This document shows, piece after piece, positions 9,105 to 16,824 of a DNA stretch of 33,165 bases; positions within the stretch are counted from its first letter, which is position 1, and each line of letters begins with the position of its first letter. The translations under genes were made by a program, and so were the position numbers. Origin of the DNA: UBA11869 sp964544965 (GTDB taxonomy: Bacteria > Pseudomonadota > Gammaproteobacteria > Eutrophobiales > Eutrophobiaceae); the NCBI GenBank assembly GCA_964544965.1, contig CAZJED010000010.1, positions 1-33,165 on the forward strand, written 5' to 3'. The notes beneath the pieces were generated by a model that saw only the letters and a list, made by a program, of their open reading frames with translations, was not told the origin of the DNA and did not search any database.

Positions 9105-9821
9105 ATGAATGATATAACATACTTTTATAACAATAAATTAACCCTTTCTACTGATCGTATCTATGTTTTCATAATAAATTTTGGCTTATATAATTCTGAT
9201 GATTTTGTAGAAATTTTATCAAGCGATGAAAATAATCGAGCTGATGAAATGAGATCAGTAGAAAAAAGAAGGCAATTTATTATTACAAGAGGTATCACAA
9301 AAAGAATACTAGCAACTTCTTTAGACAGAAAGCCATCTCAAATAAAATTTTTATATAATCAACATGGAAAACCATTTATTAATGATAAATATAATGATTA
9401 TACAATTGAGTTTAATACTTCACATTCCGAGCTATATGGTCTAATTGCAATGACGCTTAATAGCAAAGTTGGTGTAGATATTCAAAAAATTAAGCCTCTA
9501 CAAGATATTAGCGCATTATCTAGTCGTTTTTTTAGTGATAATGAAAGGAATGAATTAATGAGGATAGATGAAAATAAACAGCAAGATGCATTTTACCTTG
9601 GATGGGTTAGAAAGGAATCATTTATAAAAGCTGTTGGTACCGGTGTCGCATATGGACTTGATCGTTTTACTGTCCCCCTATCCAAGAAAGAAAATAAAAA
9701 TATTATAATCCCAGATTTTGAGAATAAGAAGTGGCATTGTTATGATCTAATTGAATTCGAGAATTATAAAACAGCATTGACTACATGCAAGGATAATATA
9801 GATATATTAATCGCTCATTAA
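9105..9821 (+). CDS. 4'-phosphopantetheinyl transferase, Sfp/Gsp type
   Basis: A 238-residue two-lobed phosphopantetheinyl transferase. The motifs in order are FNTSHS at 103-108, GVDIQ at 123-127 (Mg2+-binding Asp125), and WVRKESFIKAVGTG at 167-180 (Lys170, Glu171, Lys175). Such enzymes attach the CoA-derived phosphopantetheine arm to carrier proteins of fatty-acid, polyketide or nonribosomal-peptide synthases. No carrier protein or synthase is visible in the window, so the partner is elsewhere. It stands alone on the plus strand between the two hopanoid operons, 66 bases before a methyltransferase gene. The AT-rich 5' region has no clear ribosome binding site, and the ATG at 9105 is the only reasonable start. 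Confidence 0.9.
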   Translation: MNDITYFYNNKLTLSTDRIYVFIINFGLYNSDDFVEILSSDENNRADEMRSVEKRRQFIITRGITKRILATSLDRKPSQIKFLYNQHGKPFINDKYNDYTIEFNTSHSELYGLIAMTLNSKVGVDIQKIKPLQDISALSSRFFSDNERNELMRIDENKQQDAFYLGWVRKESFIKAVGTGVAYGLDRFTVPLSKKENKNIIIPDFENKKWHCYDLIEFENYKTALTTCKDNIDILIAH

Positions 9822-9887
9822 CAGGCATTTATACAAAAATAAATAAATAATCATACTGTTAATTTATTTAATATTAGATATAAATTA

Positions 9888-10655
9888 ATGATAAACTGGT
9901 ACGATCTTCCAACTTATTATGATGTTTCATTTTCTCATGATATGAGTGATGAATTAGTTTTCCTTAAGAAAATTTTCAAAAAGTACTCCAATTTATCAAA
10001 TCCAAAATTACTTGAACCTGCCTGTGGAACAGGTAGGTTAATTATTCCACTTACATGTGAGGGTTTTGATTGTTCGGGTTTTGATTTAAATAAGAATGCA
10101 ATTATATATTTAGAAAATAAACTCAAAAGTAGAAAAATTCAAGCGAATATTTATCACGATGATATGGCTAAATTTAAGATACATAATAAATATGATGGAA
10201 TTTATTGTACCGTTGACACTTTCAGACATCTTCTAAATGAAAATGATGCAAAAAAACATTTAATTAGTATAAAGAATGCATTAAAAAAAAATGGAATCTA
10301 TGTTCTTGGACTACACCTACTTTCAGAAGAAAAGAAAATAGATAAGGTTACTAAATGGACAGCAAAGAGAGGACGATTAACAGTAAAAACAATAATGTCA
10401 ATGATAAAATTAGACAAAGTTAAAAGAAGAGAAACATTAGAGATAAAACTAAGAATAAAAACTAATACATACAATGATTCATTTACTTCTGTTTATCAGT
10501 TAAGAACATATACTTTACTGCAGTTGAAAAAAATATTAAGGAATGTTCCTGAGCTTGAAATTATTAATGTTTATAATGAATATTATGATCTATCGAATCC
10601 AATAACACTGAATTCTGGAGTTGATTATGCTGTAATATTATTACGTAAGAATTGA
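9888..10655 (+). CDS. Class I SAM-dependent methyltransferase
   Basis: A 255-residue protein with the SAM-binding glycine-rich motif EPACGTGR at residues 43-50, an acidic residue at the end of strand 2 (FDLN), and DGIYCTVDTFRHLL in the motif IV region. The family is clear but the substrate is not: the C-terminal half has no signature I recognise. It follows the phosphopantetheinyl transferase on the same strand and converges on the minus-strand phosphatidyltransferase with 24 bases between. Given the flanking hopanoid genes it could modify a lipid head group or amino-hopanoid, but that is only guilt by association. Confidence 0.82.
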   Translation: MINWYDLPTYYDVSFSHDMSDELVFLKKIFKKYSNLSNPKLLEPACGTGRLIIPLTCEGFDCSGFDLNKNAIIYLENKLKSRKIQANIYHDDMAKFKIHNKYDGIYCTVDTFRHLLNENDAKKHLISIKNALKKNGIYVLGLHLLSEEKKIDKVTKWTAKRGRLTVKTIMSMIKLDKVKRRETLEIKLRIKTNTYNDSFTSVYQLRTYTLLQLKKILRNVPELEIINVYNEYYDLSNPITLNSGVDYAVILLRKN

Positions 10656-10679
10656 TTGTTTATTTTTATTCGAAGATCA

Positions 10680-11261
10680 TCATATTTTTTTTGAACAATA
10701 CCATGTAAAAATAGCAAAAGCAGGCGCACCTATTGATGCGCCGAGAAGAAAAGGCAGATGCCAATTTAACCAGACAATTGGTGCAAAAAGATACAGAATA
10801 TCGTCAAAATCAAAACCCATTACACCTGGGTAGGCCTTTTTACCGGTACTTCGTTTTTTCTGATCAATAACTTCAGCATAAATTTCTGTAAAAATCACAC
10901 CAACTGCAGCACATATACCCATAATTATTGACCAGGAATTAGGCAAGTTATCATGTAGGTTAATTCCTATAGATATAAAAAAAAGTGCCGTAATGAAAGT
11001 ATCGGTGTAGTAATCAAATTTATGACCCCATTCAGTAGTTTTACCCGAAATTCTTGCCAGTTCTCCGTCAGCTCGATCTAAAAAAGTTGATATAAGCCAA
11101 AAAATACCGCCGAAAACATTCATTTTTAATGCAAAAGCAGTGCAAGCAATTATCCCCGTTATAAGGCGTACTATTGTTAGATGATTAGGAGATATGGGTG
11201 TATTGATTAATGGCAAAACGCAAATACGTGCAATTTTATGTGTCCAAGAGTCACCAATCAT
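10680..11261 (-). CDS. CDP-alcohol phosphatidyltransferase, hopanoid operon copy 2
   Basis: A 193-residue membrane enzyme with the full family signature at residues 62-87 (D62, D65, G66, A69, R70, G79, D83, D87) and several hydrophobic helices after it. The N-terminal TPISPNHLTIVRL matches the conserved lead-in of the copies at 1154 and 16098. It starts 2 bases after the hpnK stop and is the last gene of the hpnI-hpnJ-hpnK group, so it is very probably co-translated with cyclitol-ether enzymes. The reaction class, transfer of a phosphatidyl group from a CDP-activated lipid to an alcohol, is certain. The acceptor is unknown. Confidence 0.9.
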   Translation of the reverse strand: MIGDSWTHKIARICVLPLINTPISPNHLTIVRLITGIIACTAFALKMNVFGGIFWLISTFLDRADGELARISGKTTEWGHKFDYYTDTFITALFFISIGINLHDNLPNSWSIIMGICAAVGVIFTEIYAEVIDQKKRSTGKKAYPGVMGFDFDDILYLFAPIVWLNWHLPFLLGASIGAPAFAIFTWYCSKKI

Positions 11262-11263
11262 TT

Positions 11264-12112
11264 TTACACATTAAAACCAGAGAGCTTAATATTGAATTTA
11301 TCAATTACTCTTTTTGTGCGAGCATTTATTAACGCATTAAATTCTGCCTTATAGTCATATTTTTTTAGCTCAGAATTATCATCATAATTGTTTTCTGTAG
11401 ATGGATGAGTATAGATTTCAGTAATACCATTAGTAATGTGAGGAATAATGCGCACTAATTTTTCGATATTCATATGACCGCTATCATTAAAACCAAAGAT
11501 AAAATCATTAAAACTAATATTATTTTTTATGCATTTTCTTTTCATAGGCGATGTAAATAACATAAAAAATAACCATCTTAAATATCTTATTATAAATTCT
11601 TTTTTATTATTAGTGATAGAATCTAGTGGCGGTTCATTTGGAATTCTGACAGCTGTTAGATTATAGTTATTGCCTATTTCAATAATTAAATTAAATATAG
11701 TTGGATGTAAATGCATATGATTATGTGCGTTAACATGGTCTAGTTTAAGGCCCGTTTCTTTGAATGCTTTAAACTGTGCATGAATTTCTTTTTTCAATTG
11801 TTCTCTTGCTTTTATATCAAAAAAGTATTTTATGCCACTGTTGAGTTCACTAGTTTGAAATTCACCAGTTTTGTTTACCAGTTTTGGGATTTCTGAATGA
11901 GGTAATTTTGCCTTACCATTACTTAGTACTAGATGTAGGCCAACATTTAATTTTGGAAGTTTTTTTGCACTTTTTATAGCATGCTTAACAGCAGGTGCGG
12001 TAATCATTAAACTTGTTGTAGTGAGAATACCTTTTGTAAAAGATTTTATTATGGCATCATTTATTGGAATAGAAGAACCAAAATCGTCACCTGTAACGAT
12101 AAGTTTTTTCAG
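11264..12112 (-). CDS. hpnK: HpnK, YdjC/ChbG-family deacetylase (CTG start)
   Basis: A 282-residue metal-dependent carbohydrate deacetylase. From the CTG at 12112 the N-terminus reads LKKLIVTGDDFG, supplying the Asp9-Asp10 metal-binding pair expected at the start of this family. GLHL at 58-61 and NAHNHMHLHP follow. The first ATG (12007) would delete 35 residues including this motif, and the same frame meets a stop shortly upstream with no ATG, GTG or TTG between. A GGGAGA ribosome binding site (12120-12125) lies 7 bases before the CTG, and the CTG overlaps the hpnJ stop as CTGA. HpnK removes the acetyl group from N-acetylglucosaminyl-bacteriohopanetetrol. An ATT codon further upstream or a sequencing error are the alternatives. 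Confidence 0.88.
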   Translation of the reverse strand: MKKLIVTGDDFGSSIPINDAIIKSFTKGILTTTSLMITAPAVKHAIKSAKKLPKLNVGLHLVLSNGKAKLPHSEIPKLVNKTGEFQTSELNSGIKYFFDIKAREQLKKEIHAQFKAFKETGLKLDHVNAHNHMHLHPTIFNLIIEIGNNYNLTAVRIPNEPPLDSITNNKKEFIIRYLRWLFFMLFTSPMKRKCIKNNISFNDFIFGFNDSGHMNIEKLVRIIPHITNGITEIYTHPSTENNYDDNSELKKYDYKAEFNALINARTKRVIDKFNIKLSGFNV

Positions 12113-13530
12113 ATTGGATTCTCCCGTCCAAATAAGAATTTAAAGAATTCAATACCTTCTCGTAGTCGACGTTTCATTATTTCCCAATTACCACACATTT
12201 CAAAAAATAATATGGCCATTTTCTTAGGGCGAAAATAAAAACGTTTATAAAAATTGTCTACAGCTTCAAAAATTTCTCTACTAGAAAGGTGAGGATAGCT
12301 AAGTATCGAGTGCTGCACACCATTATTCCCAACTAAATTTTCATTTGCGATCAACCAACCGTTTTCCGTTGCTTGTTTGTATAAAAGCGTACCTGGATAT
12401 GCAGCAGGTAGTGAAACTTGAATAGTTTGAGGGTTTAATTCTTGCGCATAACTTATAGTCTCTTCTATAGTCTCAGATGTCTCACCAGGGAGACCAACAA
12501 TAAAAGTGCCGTGAATGAGAATCCCAAGCTGATGACAATCACGAGTGAACTGACGCGCTATATCAAGGCGAATTCCTTTTTTTATGTTGATCAGTATTTT
12601 TTGATTCCCTGATTCATAACCAACAAGCAATAAACGAAGTCCATTATCTTTCATAATCTTTAAAGTTTCATAGGGAACATTTGCTTTGGCATTACATGAC
12701 CAAGTAATTCCAAGTTTTCCGATTTCTCGTGCCAAAGCTTCAACATGTGAGATGTTATCTGTAAGTGTATCATCATCAAAAAAGAATTCTTTAATTTCCG
12801 GAAAATTATCTCTAGCCCAGGAAACTTCATCGACAATATTTTTTACAGAACGTGTACGATAATTATGCCCTGATATTGTTTGTGGCCATAAACAAAAAGA
12901 GCAACGAGATTTACAACCACGTCCAGTATAAAACGACATATATGGGTGTAACATATAACCATTGTAATAGTCTGTTGTGATAAGATGATCTTTATAGACT
13001 TTAGTTACCCATGGAAGAGTATCCATGTTTTCTATCATTGAACGTGGTTTATTGTGAACTGGCCTACCATTTTTTTTATAAGTCAAGCCATCAACATTTT
13101 CAAGTGCATTACCTTCTGCTATTTCTTTAATTGTAAAATCAAATTCATTTCCCGCTACAAAGTCAATTGCATTAGAAGCCAATATTGAATGATCAGGATT
13201 AATAGCAACATGCGGACCACAAAAACCAATAATTAAGTTTTTATTTTTATGTTTAAATGCTTCTGCTATTTTTACATCGTTAGGAAATGATGGAGTGCTT
13301 GTATATATAACAAGAAATTCATATTCTTTTGACAGAGGTAAAATTTCTTTTAAAGTTAAACCACGAGCAGGCGCATCTATTAATCGACTACCTTCAACTA
13401 GTGCAGCAAGCTGAGCAAGCCATGTTGGGTACCAGAATGACTTTACTTCCCGAGTGCATTGATACCGCGAACCTGCACCACCATCATATCCATTATAAGA
13501 AGGGGGATTAAGAAATAGTGTTTTAATCAT
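12109..13530 (-). CDS. hpnJ: HpnJ, B12-binding radical SAM enzyme of cyclitol-ether formation
   Basis: A 473-residue protein with an N-terminal cobalamin-binding-like domain (about 1-150, beginning TLFLNPPS) and a radical SAM barrel with the cluster motif C206-x3-C210-x2-C213. It matches HpnJ, which converts glucosaminyl-bacteriohopanetetrol into the cyclitol ether by ring contraction. The gene lies 34 bases after hpnI and overlaps hpnK by 4 bases. The ATG at 13530 begins MIKTLFLNPP, as expected for the family. Confidence 0.93.
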   Translation of the reverse strand: MIKTLFLNPPSYNGYDGGAGSRYQCTREVKSFWYPTWLAQLAALVEGSRLIDAPARGLTLKEILPLSKEYEFLVIYTSTPSFPNDVKIAEAFKHKNKNLIIGFCGPHVAINPDHSILASNAIDFVAGNEFDFTIKEIAEGNALENVDGLTYKKNGRPVHNKPRSMIENMDTLPWVTKVYKDHLITTDYYNGYMLHPYMSFYTGRGCKSRCSFCLWPQTISGHNYRTRSVKNIVDEVSWARDNFPEIKEFFFDDDTLTDNISHVEALAREIGKLGITWSCNAKANVPYETLKIMKDNGLRLLLVGYESGNQKILINIKKGIRLDIARQFTRDCHQLGILIHGTFIVGLPGETSETIEETISYAQELNPQTIQVSLPAAYPGTLLYKQATENGWLIANENLVGNNGVQHSILSYPHLSSREIFEAVDNFYKRFYFRPKKMAILFFEMCGNWEIMKRRLREGIEFFKFLFGRENPI

Positions 13531-13564
13531 TGTTTTGTGAATTTATATGAATTAATATTCTTAA

Positions 13565-14788
13565 TTATGTTAATGACTCAGAAACATTCTCTGTCTTACT
13601 AATATTATTTGTTTTTATAACATGCTTATCATGCATCAAACCCAAATGGTCAACAGAAAATATATTGTTGCGCCATTTAACTGAATTTCCTGTATAGCTG
13701 ATTACCCTAATAAAAAAAGATAGTATGTCTCTTAATGGTATTAACAAGATTTCAGGGATATTTTCTGATTTTGTTATTTCATTTGAGCTGATATGTAAAA
13801 TTATTCGTAATACCAATGTTAAAAATGCAGGCATAACTAATAGTATTAAGCTTCCTGTTATTGTATGCAAAGTAATACCCAAAATAATACCTAATACTAG
13901 ACTATCTGTTAAGAATGTTAATGCATAACCGACTGGTTCAACTCTTCTTAATGTCCTAGCCCAACGTAACTCATGTAATATTAAATTTTTAAATGAGGTT
14001 TCTTCTACTATATTTTCAACAATATAATCCGAGAGATATATTTTATAACCAAGGCTAGAAATTAATTTTCCTAATATATAATCATCAGCAAGATGATTTG
14101 ATAATGATTCAAATCCACCAATTTTATTTAGAATACTACGTTTAACAACCATCGTTGAACCTAAACAATATTTCATTGGTTGTAATATACGAGAGATTAA
14201 TACTGATGGTAAAAACCAGGTATTAATAAACATTGCATTAAGTTTAGAGGCGATTCTTCTTTTTGATTTACCATTATAGAGACAAGTGATGACGCCAACT
14301 TTTTCATTGCTAAACGGTTCCATTACATGAGTTAGGTATTTTTTAGAAACACGCATATCGCTATCAGCAATAAGAATATATTCATACTTTATATAAGGAT
14401 TCATATTAATTAAATTTGATACTTTATGATTTGTTCCATGAAGCTCTGTATCGATAATAAAACTTATGTCGTAATCACTAAATTCTTTTATAACTTGTTT
14501 AACAAGAGGTATAGCGGGATCATTTTTATCTTGTAATCCAAATATAACTTGATAGCGAGGGTAATCTTGCTGACAAAAACTGCGAAGACAGTCTAACATA
14601 TCAGGATCAAGACCATATATTGGTTTTAAAATTGTAACGGACGGACTAAAGTTACCAGAAAAAACTTTTTTATTTTTTTTGTATTTGAAATGTTCAAGTG
14701 CAATAAAAGCAAAACAAAGATATCCGAGAGAAAAAAGCCATAAAAATGTAGCTATAATCAAAGTTATATTAATAAAATCAATTTGCAT
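13565..14788 (-). CDS. hpnI: HpnI, hopanoid glycosyltransferase (GT2)
   Basis: A 407-residue membrane glycosyltransferase of family 2. It has an N-terminal membrane helix (about 7-30), the nucleotide-sugar DxD motif DSD at 142-144, ADD at 234-236, and an LRWARTLR motif at about 274-281 that resembles the (Q/R)xxRW loop of processive GT2 enzymes. C-terminal helices follow. This is the architecture of HpnI, which adds N-acetylglucosamine to bacteriohopanetetrol. AGGGCT about 6 bases upstream is a usable ribosome binding site for the ATG at 14788. It is followed by hpnJ and separated from the upstream hpnL-like gene by 214 bases that contain a nested inverted repeat. Confidence 0.92.
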   Translation of the reverse strand: MQIDFINITLIIATFLWLFSLGYLCFAFIALEHFKYKKNKKVFSGNFSPSVTILKPIYGLDPDMLDCLRSFCQQDYPRYQVIFGLQDKNDPAIPLVKQVIKEFSDYDISFIIDTELHGTNHKVSNLINMNPYIKYEYILIADSDMRVSKKYLTHVMEPFSNEKVGVITCLYNGKSKRRIASKLNAMFINTWFLPSVLISRILQPMKYCLGSTMVVKRSILNKIGGFESLSNHLADDYILGKLISSLGYKIYLSDYIVENIVEETSFKNLILHELRWARTLRRVEPVGYALTFLTDSLVLGIILGITLHTITGSLILLVMPAFLTLVLRIILHISSNEITKSENIPEILLIPLRDILSFFIRVISYTGNSVKWRNNIFSVDHLGLMHDKHVIKTNNISKTENVSESLT

Positions 14789-14842
14789 TTTTTCAGCCCT
14801 AATTATCTAAATTTACAAGCCTCATAGAGAAAATCTACAATA

Positions 14843-14908
14843 GTGGGTTGGAAGGGTATTCTTATTGTATATGCAAAAAAGTCAGAACTAATCTTTTTTG
14901 CTACCCAC
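14843..14908. repeat. Nested inverted repeat between hpnL-like gene and hpnI
   Basis: Inner arms GCAAAAAAG (14873-14881) and CTTTTTTGC (14893-14901) are separated by an 11-base loop. Outer arms GTGGGT (14843-14848) and ACCCAC (14903-14908) enclose them. On the minus strand, the direction of both flanking genes, the second arm of the inner hairpin carries a run of six T. The structure could attenuate or terminate transcription between the two genes, or be a regulatory hairpin. The arms are exact, but the role is inferred. Confidence 0.45.
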
Positions 14909-15002
14909 GACTCCTACTCTCATAATAATAGATTTTAGACGTTCAATGCAAATGCAGAAAATTAGGTTTATCAGAAGATATACATGCCTACTAATTTTTT
15001 AT

Positions 15003-15974
15003 TTATTTCCTGCGAAAATATTTAACTTCAATGTGTTGCCAATACAGTAATCCAGGTATATCAATGATTAACTCTCGAACTCGAGTGGCTAATGAGAGAG
15101 CAAGTGAAAATTCGGGTGTCAGGCCTATAAGTACTCCAAGTACTAGATAACCTCCTTCTTGGACGCCATACCCATTTGGGATAATAAAAGCAAGATCGGT
15201 AATAATTGATGTAAGACTTTTTAACATTATTGCTTCAATGAGATTAATTGGGTGACCAAGCAAATAACAAGCTAGCCATACTTCAGAAGTTTGCAAAATT
15301 AAACCTAATGTTCTCCACAAAAGCGAGACAATAAATTTTTTTCTATTACCATAGATTTCATTTACAGATTTATCAACATCGCTTGCTTTTAGTGTAATTT
15401 TATCCCAGCTATCAGCAGTATGAAATTTACCAATAGTTGTTGCAAAAAAACTAAATATACCAGTTCGTTGAAAAAAGATAAATCCTGCAATACCAAATCC
15501 TAATATTAGTGTGCCCAACATTAACAACATTGCTAGTTCGTTATCTACCGCTAAATAAATAAGTAGAGAAATACCAATTATAGCCCAAGGTATAAGCGCA
15601 AGTGCTTGAACGGTTTTATCAACAAGTACAGATGCGCTGACGTTGATGACAGGCCTTCCCCAGAATATAAGAAGACGGGCCTTTGCAATTTCACCGCCTA
15701 TAGTTGCTACTGGTAATATAGTATTAATAGCTCTTCCGACCCATAATGCTAAGAATAATTCTTTAAATGATGGCACCATTTTATTTGGAAAAAGTTGATA
15801 CCAGGAAATTACAGCAACGATAAGACTCGGCATCCATACAATAGGCAAAAACAATAGCGAAAAACCGGATTTAAATAAGAGTCCAAATATCTCAGCAAAA
15901 CCTTGCCAGAAGATAAGTAAGGTTAATATTAAGATACCAATCAGCAGACCAATGTAAGATAATAATCGGATCAT
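15003..15974 (-). CDS. hpnL: HpnL-like membrane protein (UPF0104 / LPG synthase membrane-domain family)
   Basis: A 323-residue polytopic membrane protein with about eight hydrophobic segments. Family features include GRAINTILPVATIGGEIAKARLL near residues 80-102 and NGYGVQEGGYLVLG near 268-281, both typical of the lysylphosphatidylglycerol synthase transmembrane family to which HpnL belongs. Its biochemical role is not established, and transport or flipping of a lipid is commonly suspected. It is transcribed toward hpnI but 214 bases away, and is divergent from the third phosphatidyltransferase gene. Membership of the family is solid, and the HpnL label rests on context. Confidence 0.82.
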   Translation of the reverse strand: MIRLLSYIGLLIGILILTLLIFWQGFAEIFGLLFKSGFSLLFLPIVWMPSLIVAVISWYQLFPNKMVPSFKELFLALWVGRAINTILPVATIGGEIAKARLLIFWGRPVINVSASVLVDKTVQALALIPWAIIGISLLIYLAVDNELAMLLMLGTLILGFGIAGFIFFQRTGIFSFFATTIGKFHTADSWDKITLKASDVDKSVNEIYGNRKKFIVSLLWRTLGLILQTSEVWLACYLLGHPINLIEAIMLKSLTSIITDLAFIIPNGYGVQEGGYLVLGVLIGLTPEFSLALSLATRVRELIIDIPGLLYWQHIEVKYFRRK

Positions 15975-15984
15975 GAAATTTTAA

Positions 15985-16012
15985 TGTAATTAAAGAATGT
16001 AGTTAAATTACA
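15985..16012. promoter_or_regulatory. Operator-like inverted repeat in divergent promoter region
   Basis: TGTAATT (15985-15991) and AATTACA (16006-16012) form an exact 7-base inverted repeat with a 14-base spacer, between the divergent hpnL-like gene (start 15974) and the phosphatidyltransferase gene (start 16098). Arms of this length and spacing are typical of a dimeric repressor site. AT-rich DNA produces such repeats by chance fairly often, so this is tentative. Confidence 0.25.
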
Positions 16013-16097
16013 CATTTTATTTTTGTAGATAAATATTAGAATACCAAGCAGAGCTTCATGATGCTAGGTAATTTATAAAACTTACATAATTGTTATT

Positions 16098-16781
16098 ATG
16101 ATTTCTCGAACAAAAAAATCATTGACAGAATTTTTCCCTCTGATTCGGCAATTATCTTGCCGATTAACTCCTATTTTATTAAAAACATTTTTTACTCCAA
16201 ACCAAATAACATTTTTATCATTGTTATGCGGGTTATTATGCGCCGGCTGTTTTAGTTTTGGAGCGCATAATTTAGAAGTTATAGGCGCTTTTTTTTTGGT
16301 AATTAGTTATACCTTAGATAATTGTGATGGAGAGGTTGCACGTATTAAAAATATGTCTTCTGAATTCGGAGCAAAATTTGATGATATGGTGGATTGGATA
16401 GTTGATGCGAGTTTTTTTATTGCTCTAGGATATGGGGTAACCCAGGTAAACGAGCAAATTTTTTGGCTTTGGCTAGGCATTATTGCCGCACTCGGTGCTT
16501 TTATTGATTATGTCGTTGATTTGCATTATTACGCTAAAAATAAAGAAAAAAATGATGCAATAACAAGAGAAAAACAGGCTACGCAATTTAAGCAACCTCA
16601 AAATACACTAGATTGGCTGATCTATATTTTTCATAAATTAAGTCGTGCTGACTTTTGTTTTATTGTACTAATACTAGCTTTATTTAATCTGACTTACATA
16701 TTGTTACCATTTGCAGCAATTGGAGCGCAAATATATTGGATTACAGATTTATTTGAGAGAGCGAGAGGTTACCGAACGTAA
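16098..16781 (+). CDS. CDP-alcohol phosphatidyltransferase, copy 3
   Basis: A 227-residue membrane enzyme with the complete family signature at residues 74-99 (D74, D77, G78, A81, R82, G91, D95, D99) and the lead-in FFTPNQITFLSLL shared in spirit with the copies at 1154 and 10680. It is longer than those two, mainly through a charged loop after about residue 145. It is divergent from the hpnL-like gene and is followed 43 bases later by a beta-barrel outer-membrane protein on the same strand. Phosphatidyl transfer to an alcohol is the expected chemistry, and the acceptor is unknown. Confidence 0.88.
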   Translation: MISRTKKSLTEFFPLIRQLSCRLTPILLKTFFTPNQITFLSLLCGLLCAGCFSFGAHNLEVIGAFFLVISYTLDNCDGEVARIKNMSSEFGAKFDDMVDWIVDASFFIALGYGVTQVNEQIFWLWLGIIAALGAFIDYVVDLHYYAKNKEKNDAITREKQATQFKQPQNTLDWLIYIFHKLSRADFCFIVLILALFNLTYILLPFAAIGAQIYWITDLFERARGYRT

Positions 16782-16824
16782 GAAGATTTTTAATAATTGT
16801 CGTATAGTATTGGAAGGATAAAAT

